From Magnetococcus sp. PR-3 (lineage in GTDB: Bacteria; Pseudomonadota; Magnetococcia; Magnetococcales; Magnetococcaceae), in NCBI RefSeq assembly GCF_036689865.1, contig NZ_JBAHUQ010000011.1, positions 97,531-161,530 of the forward strand: a stretch of DNA of 64,000 nucleotides, given 5' to 3'. Under the pieces are notes generated by a model. It did not search any database and was not told the DNA's origin. It was given only the letters and a program-made list of their open reading frames with translations. Position numbers and translations under genes: made by a program. This document shows, in pieces, positions 40,513 to 49,922 of the stretch (position 1 is the stretch's first letter; each line of letters opens with the position of its first letter).

Positions 40513-41480
40513 TAGGGTTGCCTGTCAGATGAAATAGGCATGGACTTCTCCGACAAAACCGCATTGCCGCGCCACCCATAACGCAGTTTCATATAGAGCG
40601 GTTTGGGTAGAAACAGCAAGCTATGCATGAGTAATAACCCCACAAGCATAAGACGCCAACCCCATTGAGAGGGGTGGGGGAAATGACGGTTAAAATAGCC
40701 GATACAGGAACGATAGGTATGGTAGGTGGTTAAAAAAGGCCGGGTACGGCGGCACACCCCCCGTACATGAACAACCTGCGCTGAAGGCTCAAAGAGGATG
40801 CTTATTCCTGCGTTCCCCAGACGTAAGCAGAGATCCAGATCTTCAAAATTAAAAAAGAACGCCTCATCAAAGCCATGAACGGCCTCAAAGGCAGAGCGGC
40901 GGATTAAAAAACAGGCGCCAGATAGCGCCTGAACCGGTTCAGCTTGCCCAGGTAGAGGGCGACCTGCATGGTTGTAATTACGCAGTTGAGGTCTGTTTGG
41001 GAAAAATCGTGCCAGCCCCAAGCCAAGGCTGAGAAACTGTAAAGGGGTGGGTAAATCCCGCCGTGCTCCAACCTGTTCTTGACCATTGGGGTGAACGATC
41101 AATGGGCCAACCACCCCAGCCTGTGAATGCTGACTAAGGGTGTGGTGTAGCGCAGTCAGTGCGCCAGGTTGCATGATACAATCTGGATTAAGAAAAAGAA
41201 CGTATGGGCTGTTGGTCTTGGCGAAGCCTAAGTTACACCCTTGGCCAAACCCCAGGTTTTTTGTCTGGCGTAAAACCATCAGTGTAGAGGCTGTGACGGT
41301 CTGTTCCAGTTCAGACAAACTCTCATCTGTCGAATGGTTATCGACAACGATAACGGAGGCGACCTCTTCTACAACGCTCTGTACCGCCCGTGTCAGGTAG
41401 GACCCGCCATTGTGGTTGACAATGACCACGCTTATGGCCTGAGCGGCTGGGGTGTTGTCAGAGTCGGTGATCAAAGGCAT
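40512..41480 (-). CDS. GT2 family glycosyltransferase, first gene of the polysaccharide operon
   Basis: GT-A transferase of 322 residues: ISVVIVNHNGGSYLTRAVQS, VIVVDNHSTDES, a metal-binding-type motif FLNPDCIMQPGAL and FFNFEDLDLCLRLGNAGI, the signature of rhamnosyltransferase-like GT2 enzymes. A C-terminal hydrophobic stretch (LMLVGLLLMHSLLFLP) suggests membrane association. It begins the long minus-strand operon and is followed directly by the exporter ATPase. It is similar in layout to the last gene of the operon. Confidence 0.9.
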   Translation of the reverse strand: MPLITDSDNTPAAQAISVVIVNHNGGSYLTRAVQSVVEEVASVIVVDNHSTDESLSELEQTVTASTLMVLRQTKNLGFGQGCNLGFAKTNSPYVLFLNPDCIMQPGALTALHHTLSQHSQAGVVGPLIVHPNGQEQVGARRDLPTPLQFLSLGLGLARFFPNRPQLRNYNHAGRPLPGQAEPVQALSGACFLIRRSAFEAVHGFDEAFFFNFEDLDLCLRLGNAGISILFEPSAQVVHVRGVCRRTRPFLTTYHTYRSCIGYFNRHFPHPSQWGWRLMLVGLLLMHSLLFLPKPLYMKLRYGWRGNAVLSEKSMPISSDRQP

Positions 41481-42084
41481 GAAAACATCCTAAATCCAGC
41501 AATCCATAAAGTAGACAGCGCAGTAAATCTTATTCGAGTTTAGCAAGTATCGGTGAGTCTTTTAGTATGAATAAATAAGCCGCATAGTTTCTGAAAAAAA
41601 GAGATCTTGCGGATTATGGAAGCAGCATCTGCTAACAAAAAGTCTCTTTCTTAAACGGATGAGATACCTTACATAACAGGCGCTATGCTATGCGATCTTG
41701 AATGTCAGTGTGGCATAATATCGCTAAAATGATCTTCAAGCTAGCATGGCGAAAAGATCGGGTAAATGACCTATTTTTCAATCCTAAGTGATATTATTTG
41801 AGAGACTGGTGGTTCTGTGGGGTTCTGGTTGACTTTATGCCGGATTTAGTACATAAGTTACCAGTTCTCTAGGCATTACTTTACATTTCCATGTAAGGGT
41901 GTAATACGAAAAAACATGAAATGAATCAGGTGATTTTACCTGCTGGTGGTTTTTTTTAAAAAAAGCACTGGTAAAGTGAAAAAGTTGGTGTAAAAATTTC
42001 ATGTTTTTATCATCCTATGCCGATGGGTGCATATAAGAGCTTTTACAAAGAACGCCGAATGAACAACTTTCAAGGTCTGTGATC
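41481..42084. other. Divergent promoter region
   Basis: A 600-bp AT-rich region separates the polysaccharide operon (minus) from the barrel protein gene (plus) and should hold both promoters. A possible plus-strand sigma-70 pair is ttgact at 41829 and cataag at 41852 (17-bp spacing), but the match is modest. No gene is seen in it. Confidence 0.45.
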
Positions 42085-43101
42085 ATGCTAAATCTTAATT
42101 TCAAGTCTGTGTCGATCTCATCAGGACGACCGCATATCTTTTCTGCCATAACTTCTGCATTGATTATGTTACTCGCGGCACCTGCAATGGCACAGGATGT
42201 TGCAACAAATACTCAGGCAGCAATTACAACGGTCTCTAGCCCTGTAAGTGTGAGTGTCGCAACCAAGGCTATGAGCAGTGTACGAGGTCTGATTGGATCA
42301 GGGTTGAGCACCACCGCCGGTGCCAGTGGCGATCGCATGGCAGGTGTTGGTGTTTGGGCCAAAGTGGGTAACACCAATGTTGACTCAGACGTCTCAGGTA
42401 TGGCCTACGATGGTAACACCGTGACAGGCCTGATTGGTGTGGATAAAAAGATGAATGCCAACCTTGTGATCGGTGCGGCATTGATGGGTGAAAATACCGA
42501 TCTGGATACCACCTTTAATACGGGTACCTTTGAGGCTTCTGGTGTGAGCTTCATGCCTTACGTCCGTTACACCCTGCCTAATCGTGTAGATTTGGTGGGC
42601 TTGGCTGGTATCTCCCGATTGAGCAACGATACCAAGCGTGGGGCCGTTACTGGCAGTTATGATTCTACCCGCTTCATGATGCAAGCAGGCGGTAGCAAAA
42701 ATTTTGTGGTTAAAAATGAAATTGTGGTACGGCCTTCATTGGGCATGACCTATGTGCACACCCGCAACGATGCCTTTACGGAAAGTGATGCCACCGCGGT
42801 TGCCAAAGATACTCAAACAGTATCCTGGGCAGATGTGGGTGTTCATGTTTCCCGCACCTACGGTAAACACACACCTTTCCTTAATCTGACCGGTAACTAT
42901 TTTGTGAAAGCGCCCGAAAGTACGCTGTTGGCGAGTGGTCAGTACTACGCCAGTGACAAAGGAAGCTTGGGCTTAGGTCTGGGTAACAGTATTGCTGTGA
43001 ATGATCACCTGAGTCTGAGCCTGGAGGCTAATGCTGCCAGCATCACCGACTCGGATGTCTCGATCTTTGATATCTCTGGTCAGCTGCGCTGGCAGTGGTA
43101 A
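42085..43101 (+). CDS. Autotransporter-type outer-membrane barrel protein
   Basis: The protein has 338 residues, with a signal peptide (about 1-37, ending PAMA) and a short Ser/Thr/Val-rich segment. A barrel of roughly 260 residues follows, with the autotransporter beta-domain style: GVGVWAKVGNTNVDSD, GYxxxTxGLIGVDKKM-like start, FMPYVRYTLPNRVDLVGLAG and the final strand ISGQLRWQW ending in an aromatic residue. There is almost no passenger, so it may act as a porin-like or surface-exposed barrel. I use the ATG at 42085 with AAGGTC upstream; a GTG two codons earlier is possible. A strong terminator follows, so it is monocistronic. Confidence 0.83.
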   Translation: MLNLNFKSVSISSGRPHIFSAITSALIMLLAAPAMAQDVATNTQAAITTVSSPVSVSVATKAMSSVRGLIGSGLSTTAGASGDRMAGVGVWAKVGNTNVDSDVSGMAYDGNTVTGLIGVDKKMNANLVIGAALMGENTDLDTTFNTGTFEASGVSFMPYVRYTLPNRVDLVGLAGISRLSNDTKRGAVTGSYDSTRFMMQAGGSKNFVVKNEIVVRPSLGMTYVHTRNDAFTESDATAVAKDTQTVSWADVGVHVSRTYGKHTPFLNLTGNYFVKAPESTLLASGQYYASDKGSLGLGLGNSIAVNDHLSLSLEANAASITDSDVSIFDISGQLRWQW

Positions 43102-43147
43102 GAGGTCTTTTTCGCAAGGTATAAATACTTGCGGAATAAGGAAGTAC

Positions 43148-43183
43148 AAGGTGCAGATACCCATGGTATCTGCACCTTTTTTT
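43148..43183 (+). terminator. Rho-independent terminator
   Basis: A 14-bp perfect stem (aaggtgcagatacc / ggtatctgcacctt) with a 3-nt loop is followed by a run of seven T, about 47 bp after the barrel gene stop. This is a textbook intrinsic terminator on the plus strand. Confidence 0.95.
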
Positions 43184-43205
43184 ATAGGGGGGGGCGTAAG
43201 CCGTT

Positions 43206-44075
43206 ATGAGTCGACTTAAAGGGGTGATCGGGCTCTTGCTTTTGGGGGCGCTCTCAGGCTGTCAGGGGCTGGGTATGAACATGCGTCTGCAAGCAACGCA
43301 AGATCTGCTTACCTCATCTGGGTTTGTGGCAGAAACGATTAAAACAGATCCTTTTTTGATGCGTATTCATACGCCAGCCAGGGTGAAGCTGCATCCGGTT
43401 AAGGTGTTGACGCTCTATATTGAAGGGGATGGCTTTGTCAGCAGTGATGGCCGACATACCAGTATGGATCCTACCCCTAAAAATCCTGTGGCCTTGGCTT
43501 TGGCCACAGCACATCCAGCATCCTTGGGTTTGGCGGTTCATCTGGCCCGTCCATGTCACTATCTTCGGGTGGCCAACGGTCCCTTATGTCAGCCCAGGTT
43601 TTGGGATCGGGCGCGATATGCTGAAGAGATGGTGCAAGCTCTTAATCAGGTTGTGGATCAGCTGGTAGCACGTTATCAGCCAGAGCAGCTCTATTTGGTG
43701 GGGTTTTCTGGCGGAGGGGCTTTAGCCGCCCTTATCGCTACCCGGCGTGATGATCTATCAGGCTGGGTAACGGTGGCGGGTAATTTGGCCCATAACGTGT
43801 GGACCCAGCGCCAAGGACTTGCCCCCCTAAAGGGCTCTTTAGACCCCTTAGATGTTGCAGTGTCCTTGCGTACACAGCCGCAGGTTCACGTTGTAGGTGA
43901 AGAGGATAAGGTCATTACCCCCCACGTGGCACGTGCTTTTCTACATCAAGCTCAGTTGAAAGCGGATAGGCACCTTCATATTATTCCAGGGCAGGATCAT
44001 GCCTGCTGTTGGATGAGTGTCTGGCCAGAGATGGCACAACATATTTGGCGTCAATGGCAGGGGAACCGACCATAA
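43206..44075 (+). CDS. Lipoprotein alpha/beta-hydrolase (esterase-like)
   Basis: This 289-residue protein has a lipoprotein signal with lipobox LSGC (Cys near 19) and an alpha/beta-hydrolase fold: LTLYIEGDGFVSSDG near the oxyanion region, the nucleophile elbow LVGFSGGGALAA with Ser, an acid in VVGEEDKVITP and the catalytic His in IIPGQDHACCW. It should hydrolyse an ester, possibly an acyl group on a surface glycan, since an O-antigen ligase-like gene follows 11 bp downstream. The substrate is not known. The ATG follows the terminator of the preceding gene by about 20 bp, so its promoter must be close to or overlap that terminator, or arise from read-through. Confidence 0.82.
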   Translation: MSRLKGVIGLLLLGALSGCQGLGMNMRLQATQDLLTSSGFVAETIKTDPFLMRIHTPARVKLHPVKVLTLYIEGDGFVSSDGRHTSMDPTPKNPVALALATAHPASLGLAVHLARPCHYLRVANGPLCQPRFWDRARYAEEMVQALNQVVDQLVARYQPEQLYLVGFSGGGALAALIATRRDDLSGWVTVAGNLAHNVWTQRQGLAPLKGSLDPLDVAVSLRTQPQVHVVGEEDKVITPHVARAFLHQAQLKADRHLHIIPGQDHACCWMSVWPEMAQHIWRQWQGNRP

Positions 44076-44086
44076 GGGAACGTAAT

Positions 44087-46021
44087 ATGTCTACTTGGGC
44101 TTTTTCTGCAACAAGGTCAGTGCCTTTCGTTCTATTGGTGATGCTGTTTTTGGCCCCTCTATGGGCGGTGCAAGATATCCCCTTTGGTTTGTGGCCCTCA
44201 TCCGAACTGAGTCTATTTTGGCTTCATAGTGTATTGGTGTTGGCCGCTTTATGGCTGCTGCGCTATGAACGATCCAGGGTGATGCTCAACCCAGTGTCAC
44301 TGGGCTTTGTTCTGCTTGGCCTAAGCGGGGTCGTGTCGATCCCTTGGGCCTCATTTCCGCTACTGGCCTGGGTGGGAACCGCTCAGAGTGGAGAGGGGCC
44401 CTTGTTCATGCTGGAAATGGCTGTGGTGGCTGGGCTGTTCTGGCTGCTCGCAGAACATGCCACCTGGTGGCGCCGTATGACCCTTGGGTTAACGGCGATT
44501 GGTGGGCTTTTGTTGGGCTTGATCGTCCTTAAAAAAACACTGGGTTGGTTTCCTCAGGGGTTGATGCAGACCCATGATCTCTATGCCTCTTTGGGGCTTT
44601 TTCTGCCTTTTTCCCTGTTGCGGCATCATGAAGGCTCTGCATACCAATATCGGCGTTGGTGGGTTTGGTTGGTGGCTGTGGCTGTATTGGCCATCAGTGA
44701 TAACCGTTTGGCCCAGGTTGGCTGGTTCATGGGAATAACCCTGTTGTGGCTGGGAAATCGATCCCCCGCTATGGTCTTGAGGTTTTACCGCTTAGGGAAC
44801 TGGCCACGTTGGTTCCTGTTGGCCGTTGCCGTGCTGTTCCCTGTCGCACTACTCACTCACTTAACCCCGGATACCGGGGTGGCCAGCTTGGATGGACGCA
44901 TTGCCTTAGCACACATGGCACAACATGCCTTAGCTGATGTCTCTACCACACAGCTCTTATGGGGATCTGGGGCCGGACATGTTCAGGAGCTGCTCTATGC
45001 ACATCTTTTAGATGCGCAACGCTCTTTGCTTGATCCTCAGTGGGATTTTTTGTGGAGAGACATGTTTCATACCCATAACCTGGTTTTAGAGCAACTGCTT
45101 ACGGTCGGTGGTTTTGGTCTGCTGACCATGCTGGCTGTGCAAGGTTATTGGTTGGCTAAGTTACCACAACAGAGGGTATGGGTGGGGGGGCTGCTCATAC
45201 TTGGCACGGTGTGCTATTTAGGGTTTTGGTGGCAGCTACCAATCTTTCACCCTTTGTGGGTGATGGCACTGGTGGCTGTGGTGTACCCGGATAAGCTGGG
45301 GGGTAAAACGCTGCCTATGCTAAAGCCTTTTATGGTTGGTATGGCTGGGGTGGTTCTGGTTGGTGCTCTGTTAACAGTGGTAACACTGATTCCCTTTGGT
45401 CTTAAGGTCGGTAAACAGTTACCAGGTCAAACCGGTATGCTGGATCTTACCCAGTTACCGTCAGATCCCCGAGGCCACAATAAGGTGCGTAATATGGTGA
45501 TGCAGGGTTGGCTGTTGCATCTTCAGCAGGGAGAGCCGCGGACGCGGGTGTGGTGTACCCAGTTAGCCACACGTATTCTAGAGGGTGTGCAGTCACAGGC
45601 CCATGTGGTCGCATCGGACTATCATGTGGGGTTAAGCTTCTATAATCAATTGACCAACCAAGGGTTAACCGCTTGCAGTCAAGGGCTGGATATTCAGGTT
45701 AATGCGCAACAGTGGCATCGCTGGGCTGTGGATTATCATACCTTGGCACCGGGCCGAACAGATTTGCTGGCCCCCTATTTAGCTTGGCGGCTGGAACAAG
45801 GTTCGTTGCCACAGGCGGAAGTGCTGATCCATAAAATTCTTGAAGAGAATGGGCATGAACCCGTGGGGCTGTTTTACCGTGGTATGGTGAGACTCACCCA
45901 AGCTCAGGGTGAAGAGGCACGCCATCAAGCCATAGCAGACCTGCATTTGTCACTGGACCATGGCCTAGGGCGTATCCTTCCTCAGATGGATGAACTGAGA
46001 AAAATGCTGGGGCCTCGATAA
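44087..46021 (+). CDS. O-antigen ligase/polymerase-like membrane protein
   Basis: The protein has 644 residues and about 11-12 membrane helices in the first ~430. The family motif MFHTHNLVLEQLLTVGGFGLL matches the Wzy_C/WaaL-type region, where a conserved His precedes the ligand-binding loop. The C-terminal ~200 residues are soluble and helical, with TPR-like spacing (LPQAEVLIHKILEENGHEPV), probably periplasmic. It could ligate or polymerise the glycan exported by the nearby Wzm/Wzt system, or glycosylate a pilin as PglL-type enzymes do. I start at the ATG giving MSTWAFSATR, with AAGGGA upstream; the frame is open further back but overlaps the esterase gene. Confidence 0.82.
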   Translation: MSTWAFSATRSVPFVLLVMLFLAPLWAVQDIPFGLWPSSELSLFWLHSVLVLAALWLLRYERSRVMLNPVSLGFVLLGLSGVVSIPWASFPLLAWVGTAQSGEGPLFMLEMAVVAGLFWLLAEHATWWRRMTLGLTAIGGLLLGLIVLKKTLGWFPQGLMQTHDLYASLGLFLPFSLLRHHEGSAYQYRRWWVWLVAVAVLAISDNRLAQVGWFMGITLLWLGNRSPAMVLRFYRLGNWPRWFLLAVAVLFPVALLTHLTPDTGVASLDGRIALAHMAQHALADVSTTQLLWGSGAGHVQELLYAHLLDAQRSLLDPQWDFLWRDMFHTHNLVLEQLLTVGGFGLLTMLAVQGYWLAKLPQQRVWVGGLLILGTVCYLGFWWQLPIFHPLWVMALVAVVYPDKLGGKTLPMLKPFMVGMAGVVLVGALLTVVTLIPFGLKVGKQLPGQTGMLDLTQLPSDPRGHNKVRNMVMQGWLLHLQQGEPRTRVWCTQLATRILEGVQSQAHVVASDYHVGLSFYNQLTNQGLTACSQGLDIQVNAQQWHRWAVDYHTLAPGRTDLLAPYLAWRLEQGSLPQAEVLIHKILEENGHEPVGLFYRGMVRLTQAQGEEARHQAIADLHLSLDHGLGRILPQMDELRKMLGPR

Positions 46022-47033
46022 AAAAGCTGCTTGATGTGTGTAGGGGGTCTTAGGAATACAAAAAGGTACAGGGGTTTGCGCTGTGTGTGGTCGGCAAGGG
46101 GTTGTCCCTCTGACGTGATCACCTGATCAGAGCCGGTTGATACAGTGAAGGTCGGCTGGGATTTGGTCTGAAAATCCATCACACACCTGTGCCAATGTGA
46201 TCTGTGATAGCCCTGAGCAATATGCAGGAAGTGATTGGGGATAACGGGGTGGGATCAGGTGCTGAAAAGAAGAAACTATCTTTCGTTGATCGTTCCCTGG
46301 GTGGTAACGGCATAGCCGTAGTGGTGATGGGGGTGAAAAAAAGACGAGCAGTTCCTCATGCAGGACTGTCAGCAGCCCATGCTTGACCCCTTTAGGCCGG
46401 GGCAACCGCTACAACATTGGTTGAAGCTGCGGCCAAGTGTAGGGTTGGGGTTACACCTCGGCCAGCTCTTCAAGCATGGCCGGAAAGCCTTATTTCCCAA
46501 AGAGCTTTCTTGCTCTTTTTTGATTCATGACTCAGCCATGCCTCGCTGGTTGTAGAACTTCATAAGACATTGTTGGGTGACCACATGTGGGTTCGTGACA
46601 GATAAACGCACAGGAAAAAACCTTTTACCCCGATGCATCATGGCAACAACCCCTCTTTGTGTCCTGAACAAGGTTGATCTACCACAGCGTCCAGTTGGAC
46701 TTTTGCGCCTTTAAGCGTGTTGTTGTCTCTCTGTTTAGATCTGGTTTTGGCCCGTCACCATGCGGATATACGGGGGTGTCCGATGCTGTTGCAGTAGGAA
46801 CGGAAGTGATTACATGTGGAAAACTTGATTAAGGTCAATCGGTTGCCGCTGTGATTTAATCTGACTTATGCATGGTTTGAAGGGGGTTTTTTACTCAGTT
46901 TTTTAGACTATGTGTTAGTATAAAGAAGCATTGTGCAGCAGAAAGATAATGATCAACTCCATTATTTGCTTGTTCAAGTATGCATATTTTTCGCCTTTTT
47001 TCATCCAGGTATGATTAAGGAAAGGCGTTCCTT
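46022..47033. other. 1-kb region without a recognisable gene
   Basis: No frame here has both a ribosome binding site and a recognisable domain. The longest candidates (65-92 codons) resemble nothing I know. The right third should hold the promoter of the signalling cluster and contains one FNR/CRP-type half-symmetric site. The remainder may be decayed sequence. Confidence 0.5.
46825..46838 (+). promoter_or_regulatory. FNR-like binding site upstream of the gas-sensing signalling cluster
   Basis: The sequence ttgattaaggtcaa matches the FNR consensus TTGATNNNNATCAA at nine of ten defined bases. It lies about 196 bp before the first kinase gene of the plus-strand cluster, whose products include hemerythrin and H-NOX domains. 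An FNR/CRP-family regulator is a reasonable guess; no such gene is in the window. Confidence 0.45.
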
Positions 47034-49787
47034 ATGGCTGATAGAGCACGTAGGTTCTCTTGGTTTTTTCTGCCACCATGGCCATGGATTATCATCCTTG
47101 GTGTCACCCTTGTTTTGCCCCTCTACCTACTTTTTTTTCTCATTCCACAGCAACATCATCTACACATAAAAGGTGTTGAAAAACAGGCGATTGTTCTGGC
47201 TGATCCGCTGTTGTCTTGGTTGGCAAAAAAACAGCTGACGATGGGCCGTGATGAACAGTTGAATGCTGTGGTTTTTCCATATCTTATTAATTATATGGAA
47301 AAAAGTGGGCTACGTGGTCTCCATCTGTATGACCGCCAAGGTCGCTTGCGCTACAGCAGCCACTCAGAAGGCGGTGTTCTGCGGAACATGCCTGTAACGG
47401 TTAAAGTTGGTCAGCCGGTGACCCTGCTTGTTCTTAACAATGAGCGTATTGGGCAAAGCGCAGCACCAGGGTATGTTGAAAGCTACCTGCCTTACCTGAG
47501 TAAAGGTGAGCTTGTTGGGACGCTTCAATTGGACCAAGCGGTTAACCAGAGCTTTTGGCACACTCAACACTTATTGGGTGATCTAGAGTCTATGAGCATC
47601 GGTTTATCTGTGCTCATTCTCCTCATTTTCATGGGCGTTGTTCTAAAAGGTGAAAATTCACCGTTCAGCAGTAAGAAAACAGCTTTTCGACAAGCTCGGG
47701 GCTTAGCGATCGAAGAGAAAATCCTACAGTTGCCTGAAGTGATGGTTGTGGTGTTGGATGCGCAAGGTTGCATTGAGCACATCAACCCAAAAGGGTGTGC
47801 CCTTATAGGGAGTAGCTTGGGTGCACTCATCGGTAAACCGTGGTTTGGTCAGTTCGCTACACCTGTTGCCAGCACAGATACATCCCCAGCTCAAGCATCG
47901 GTCATTATTCACAACGGGGCTCAAACGATTGAGGTTACCCCTGTAAAAGGTCCTATACAACATAAGGTTTGGCAAGGGAGCAAGCTGGATGCAGATGTTG
48001 GGGGAGGTGGGGTTTATACCTGTGTGGATGTCACCGAGCAAGTGCAGTTTAACCAACAATTAAGTGAGAGTGAAGCGCGCTTTCGTGGGGTGGCTGACGC
48101 CGCGATGGATGCCATGATATTAATGGATCATCATGGGGCTGTCCTGTTTTGGAACCAAGCAGCAGAACGTATATTTGGTTATAAGGCAGAAGAGGTTTTA
48201 GGCCAAAACCTGCATCAAGCATTAGCTCCAGAGCGCTATCGTCAGCAGTTTGAAAAGGTATTCCCCCACTTTTGTCGTACGGGCCAAGGTGGGGCTGTGG
48301 GAAAAACTCTGGAGCTTCCTGCACGGCATAAAGAGGGGCATGAATTCCCCATTGAGCTCTCCCTAAGTGCGGTTCCCCACAACAATCAGTGGCACGGGGT
48401 TGGGGTGGTTCGGGATATTACCCAACGTAAACAATTAGAGGCCGAACTTCTTCACGATAAGGACATACAAGCAACTTTACATGGGGTGATTTCCCGTGGG
48501 GTTGAACGGATCAGTTTGGATGATTATTTAGAAGAGGTGTTGGATATTTTACTGGATCTTTCCTGGTTAGCTCTGGAGAAAAAAGGGTGCATTTTTTTGG
48601 TCAAAGAGGGGGAGTCTCACTTAACCATGGTGGTGCAGCAAAACCTTTCAGAGCATCTTCTAACCGCATGCAAACATGTACAAATGGGACAGTGTCTATG
48701 TGGTAAAGCAGCACAAAACCGTGCCTTATTGTGCCGCAGCCATTTGGACCATGATCATACCATTAGCTATGAAGGTATTGAAGAGCATGGTCATGTCTGT
48801 ATTCCTATTCTGCACCAATCTCAGCTGTTGGGTTTGATTAATCTATATACCCAGCCAGGATTGATCCAAGAGACTAAGGTACTCGATTTTCTGACCTCAG
48901 TGGCCAATTTGGTGGGGAATATGATTGTACGTACCCGTAACAGCGAACGAGAGCGCTATGCCCATTTTAAGGCGGGTATTGCAGATATGAATGTCTCTAT
49001 GTTGCACAATGTGGGCAATGCCATCATGGCTATTTTGGAGCAAAGTGAACAGATGCAGGCCCATTGTCACAGATTGGGTAAACAGGCCAAGCAGTTTGCT
49101 CAGCTTGGGCAAGTCAGTACTAAAAAACGTGCACAAGGCATGCAGGATTCAGAAATTCTACACGCTTTAATACCGGTTATTGAGGAGATGGGGCAGTTTG
49201 TTGATGAGATGGCCAATCAACAGATGAAAGCCGATAGTGCGTTGATCATTCAAGGGGGGCAACGTATTGCAGAGTTGATTAAAAAACAACAGTCTGCCAG
49301 CACAATGACCCTGGTCAGCCGGTTTAACTTGGAATCTCTGCTTAGGGATGCTTACCTGGAACGGGCAGAAGGGTTGAAAAAACAGGCTATTGAAGTGACA
49401 TTTGACATCACGCCAACTCTCACCGAAGTACAGATGCCGCGTAATCAGTTAATGCAGACAGTCTTACATCTGTTGGATAACGCCCAAGAGGCCATTTTAA
49501 ACCTTAAGACACCCCATGCTGGTTCCATTGTCTTGCAGGCCCAACCTGTGTCAGAGAGCTTTTTTACCCTGACCATCATTGATAATGGCTGTGGTATTAC
49601 GGAGGAAGATCGAGACAAGATTTTCCGCTTTGGCTCAACCAGCAAAGTGGAAGGTGTGGGGATGGGGCTTCATGTCGCCGCCAACTTTGTGCAATCAATA
49701 GGGGGCTCCATTCAAGTTGAAAGCCCCGGTTTAGAGCTGGGTAGCCGATTTACCCTACGCATGCCTTTGCAGCTGCCCCTGGGTTAA
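47034..49787 (+). CDS. Membrane PAS-PAS-GAF histidine kinase (HNxGN type)
   Basis: This 917-residue sensor kinase has two membrane helices (about 15-37 and 185-205) bracketing a periplasmic Cache-like domain with LRGLHLYDRQGRLRYSS. Two PAS domains follow (about 230-335 and 345-475, the second with WNQAAERIFGYKAEEVLGQN), then a GAF domain (about 490-630) rich in Cys and His (MGQCLCGKAA, LLCRSHLDHDH, EEHGHVCIPI). The DHp-like helix has the atypical motif LHNVGNAIM (His near 656) and the HATPase has DNGCGI and GVGMGLHVAANF. Two related kinases with the same HNxGN motif lie downstream. It is the first gene of the cluster; no receiver is attached, so phosphate must go to one of the downstream receivers. 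Confidence 0.9.
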   Translation: MADRARRFSWFFLPPWPWIIILGVTLVLPLYLLFFLIPQQHHLHIKGVEKQAIVLADPLLSWLAKKQLTMGRDEQLNAVVFPYLINYMEKSGLRGLHLYDRQGRLRYSSHSEGGVLRNMPVTVKVGQPVTLLVLNNERIGQSAAPGYVESYLPYLSKGELVGTLQLDQAVNQSFWHTQHLLGDLESMSIGLSVLILLIFMGVVLKGENSPFSSKKTAFRQARGLAIEEKILQLPEVMVVVLDAQGCIEHINPKGCALIGSSLGALIGKPWFGQFATPVASTDTSPAQASVIIHNGAQTIEVTPVKGPIQHKVWQGSKLDADVGGGGVYTCVDVTEQVQFNQQLSESEARFRGVADAAMDAMILMDHHGAVLFWNQAAERIFGYKAEEVLGQNLHQALAPERYRQQFEKVFPHFCRTGQGGAVGKTLELPARHKEGHEFPIELSLSAVPHNNQWHGVGVVRDITQRKQLEAELLHDKDIQATLHGVISRGVERISLDDYLEEVLDILLDLSWLALEKKGCIFLVKEGESHLTMVVQQNLSEHLLTACKHVQMGQCLCGKAAQNRALLCRSHLDHDHTISYEGIEEHGHVCIPILHQSQLLGLINLYTQPGLIQETKVLDFLTSVANLVGNMIVRTRNSERERYAHFKAGIADMNVSMLHNVGNAIMAILEQSEQMQAHCHRLGKQAKQFAQLGQVSTKKRAQGMQDSEILHALIPVIEEMGQFVDEMANQQMKADSALIIQGGQRIAELIKKQQSASTMTLVSRFNLESLLRDAYLERAEGLKKQAIEVTFDITPTLTEVQMPRNQLMQTVLHLLDNAQEAILNLKTPHAGSIVLQAQPVSESFFTLTIIDNGCGITEEDRDKIFRFGSTSKVEGVGMGLHVAANFVQSIGGSIQVESPGLELGSRFTLRMPLQLPLG

Positions 49788-49922
49788 CCCATCCTGAGTG
49801 GTTGGTTGCTGTGAATATCCCCTATTCGCAAGATGGATGTGCTAAAATGACATAATCAAACAAAAAAAGTCTTGTTCTCACGAAGGCATTTCTCTACCTC
49901 TGTTCAACCCATTGAGGGGGGC

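Noticed and set aside
46358..46555. 65-codon plus-strand frame in the region before the signalling cluster
   Set aside because: No domain, no convincing ribosome binding site, and isolated from neighbouring operons.
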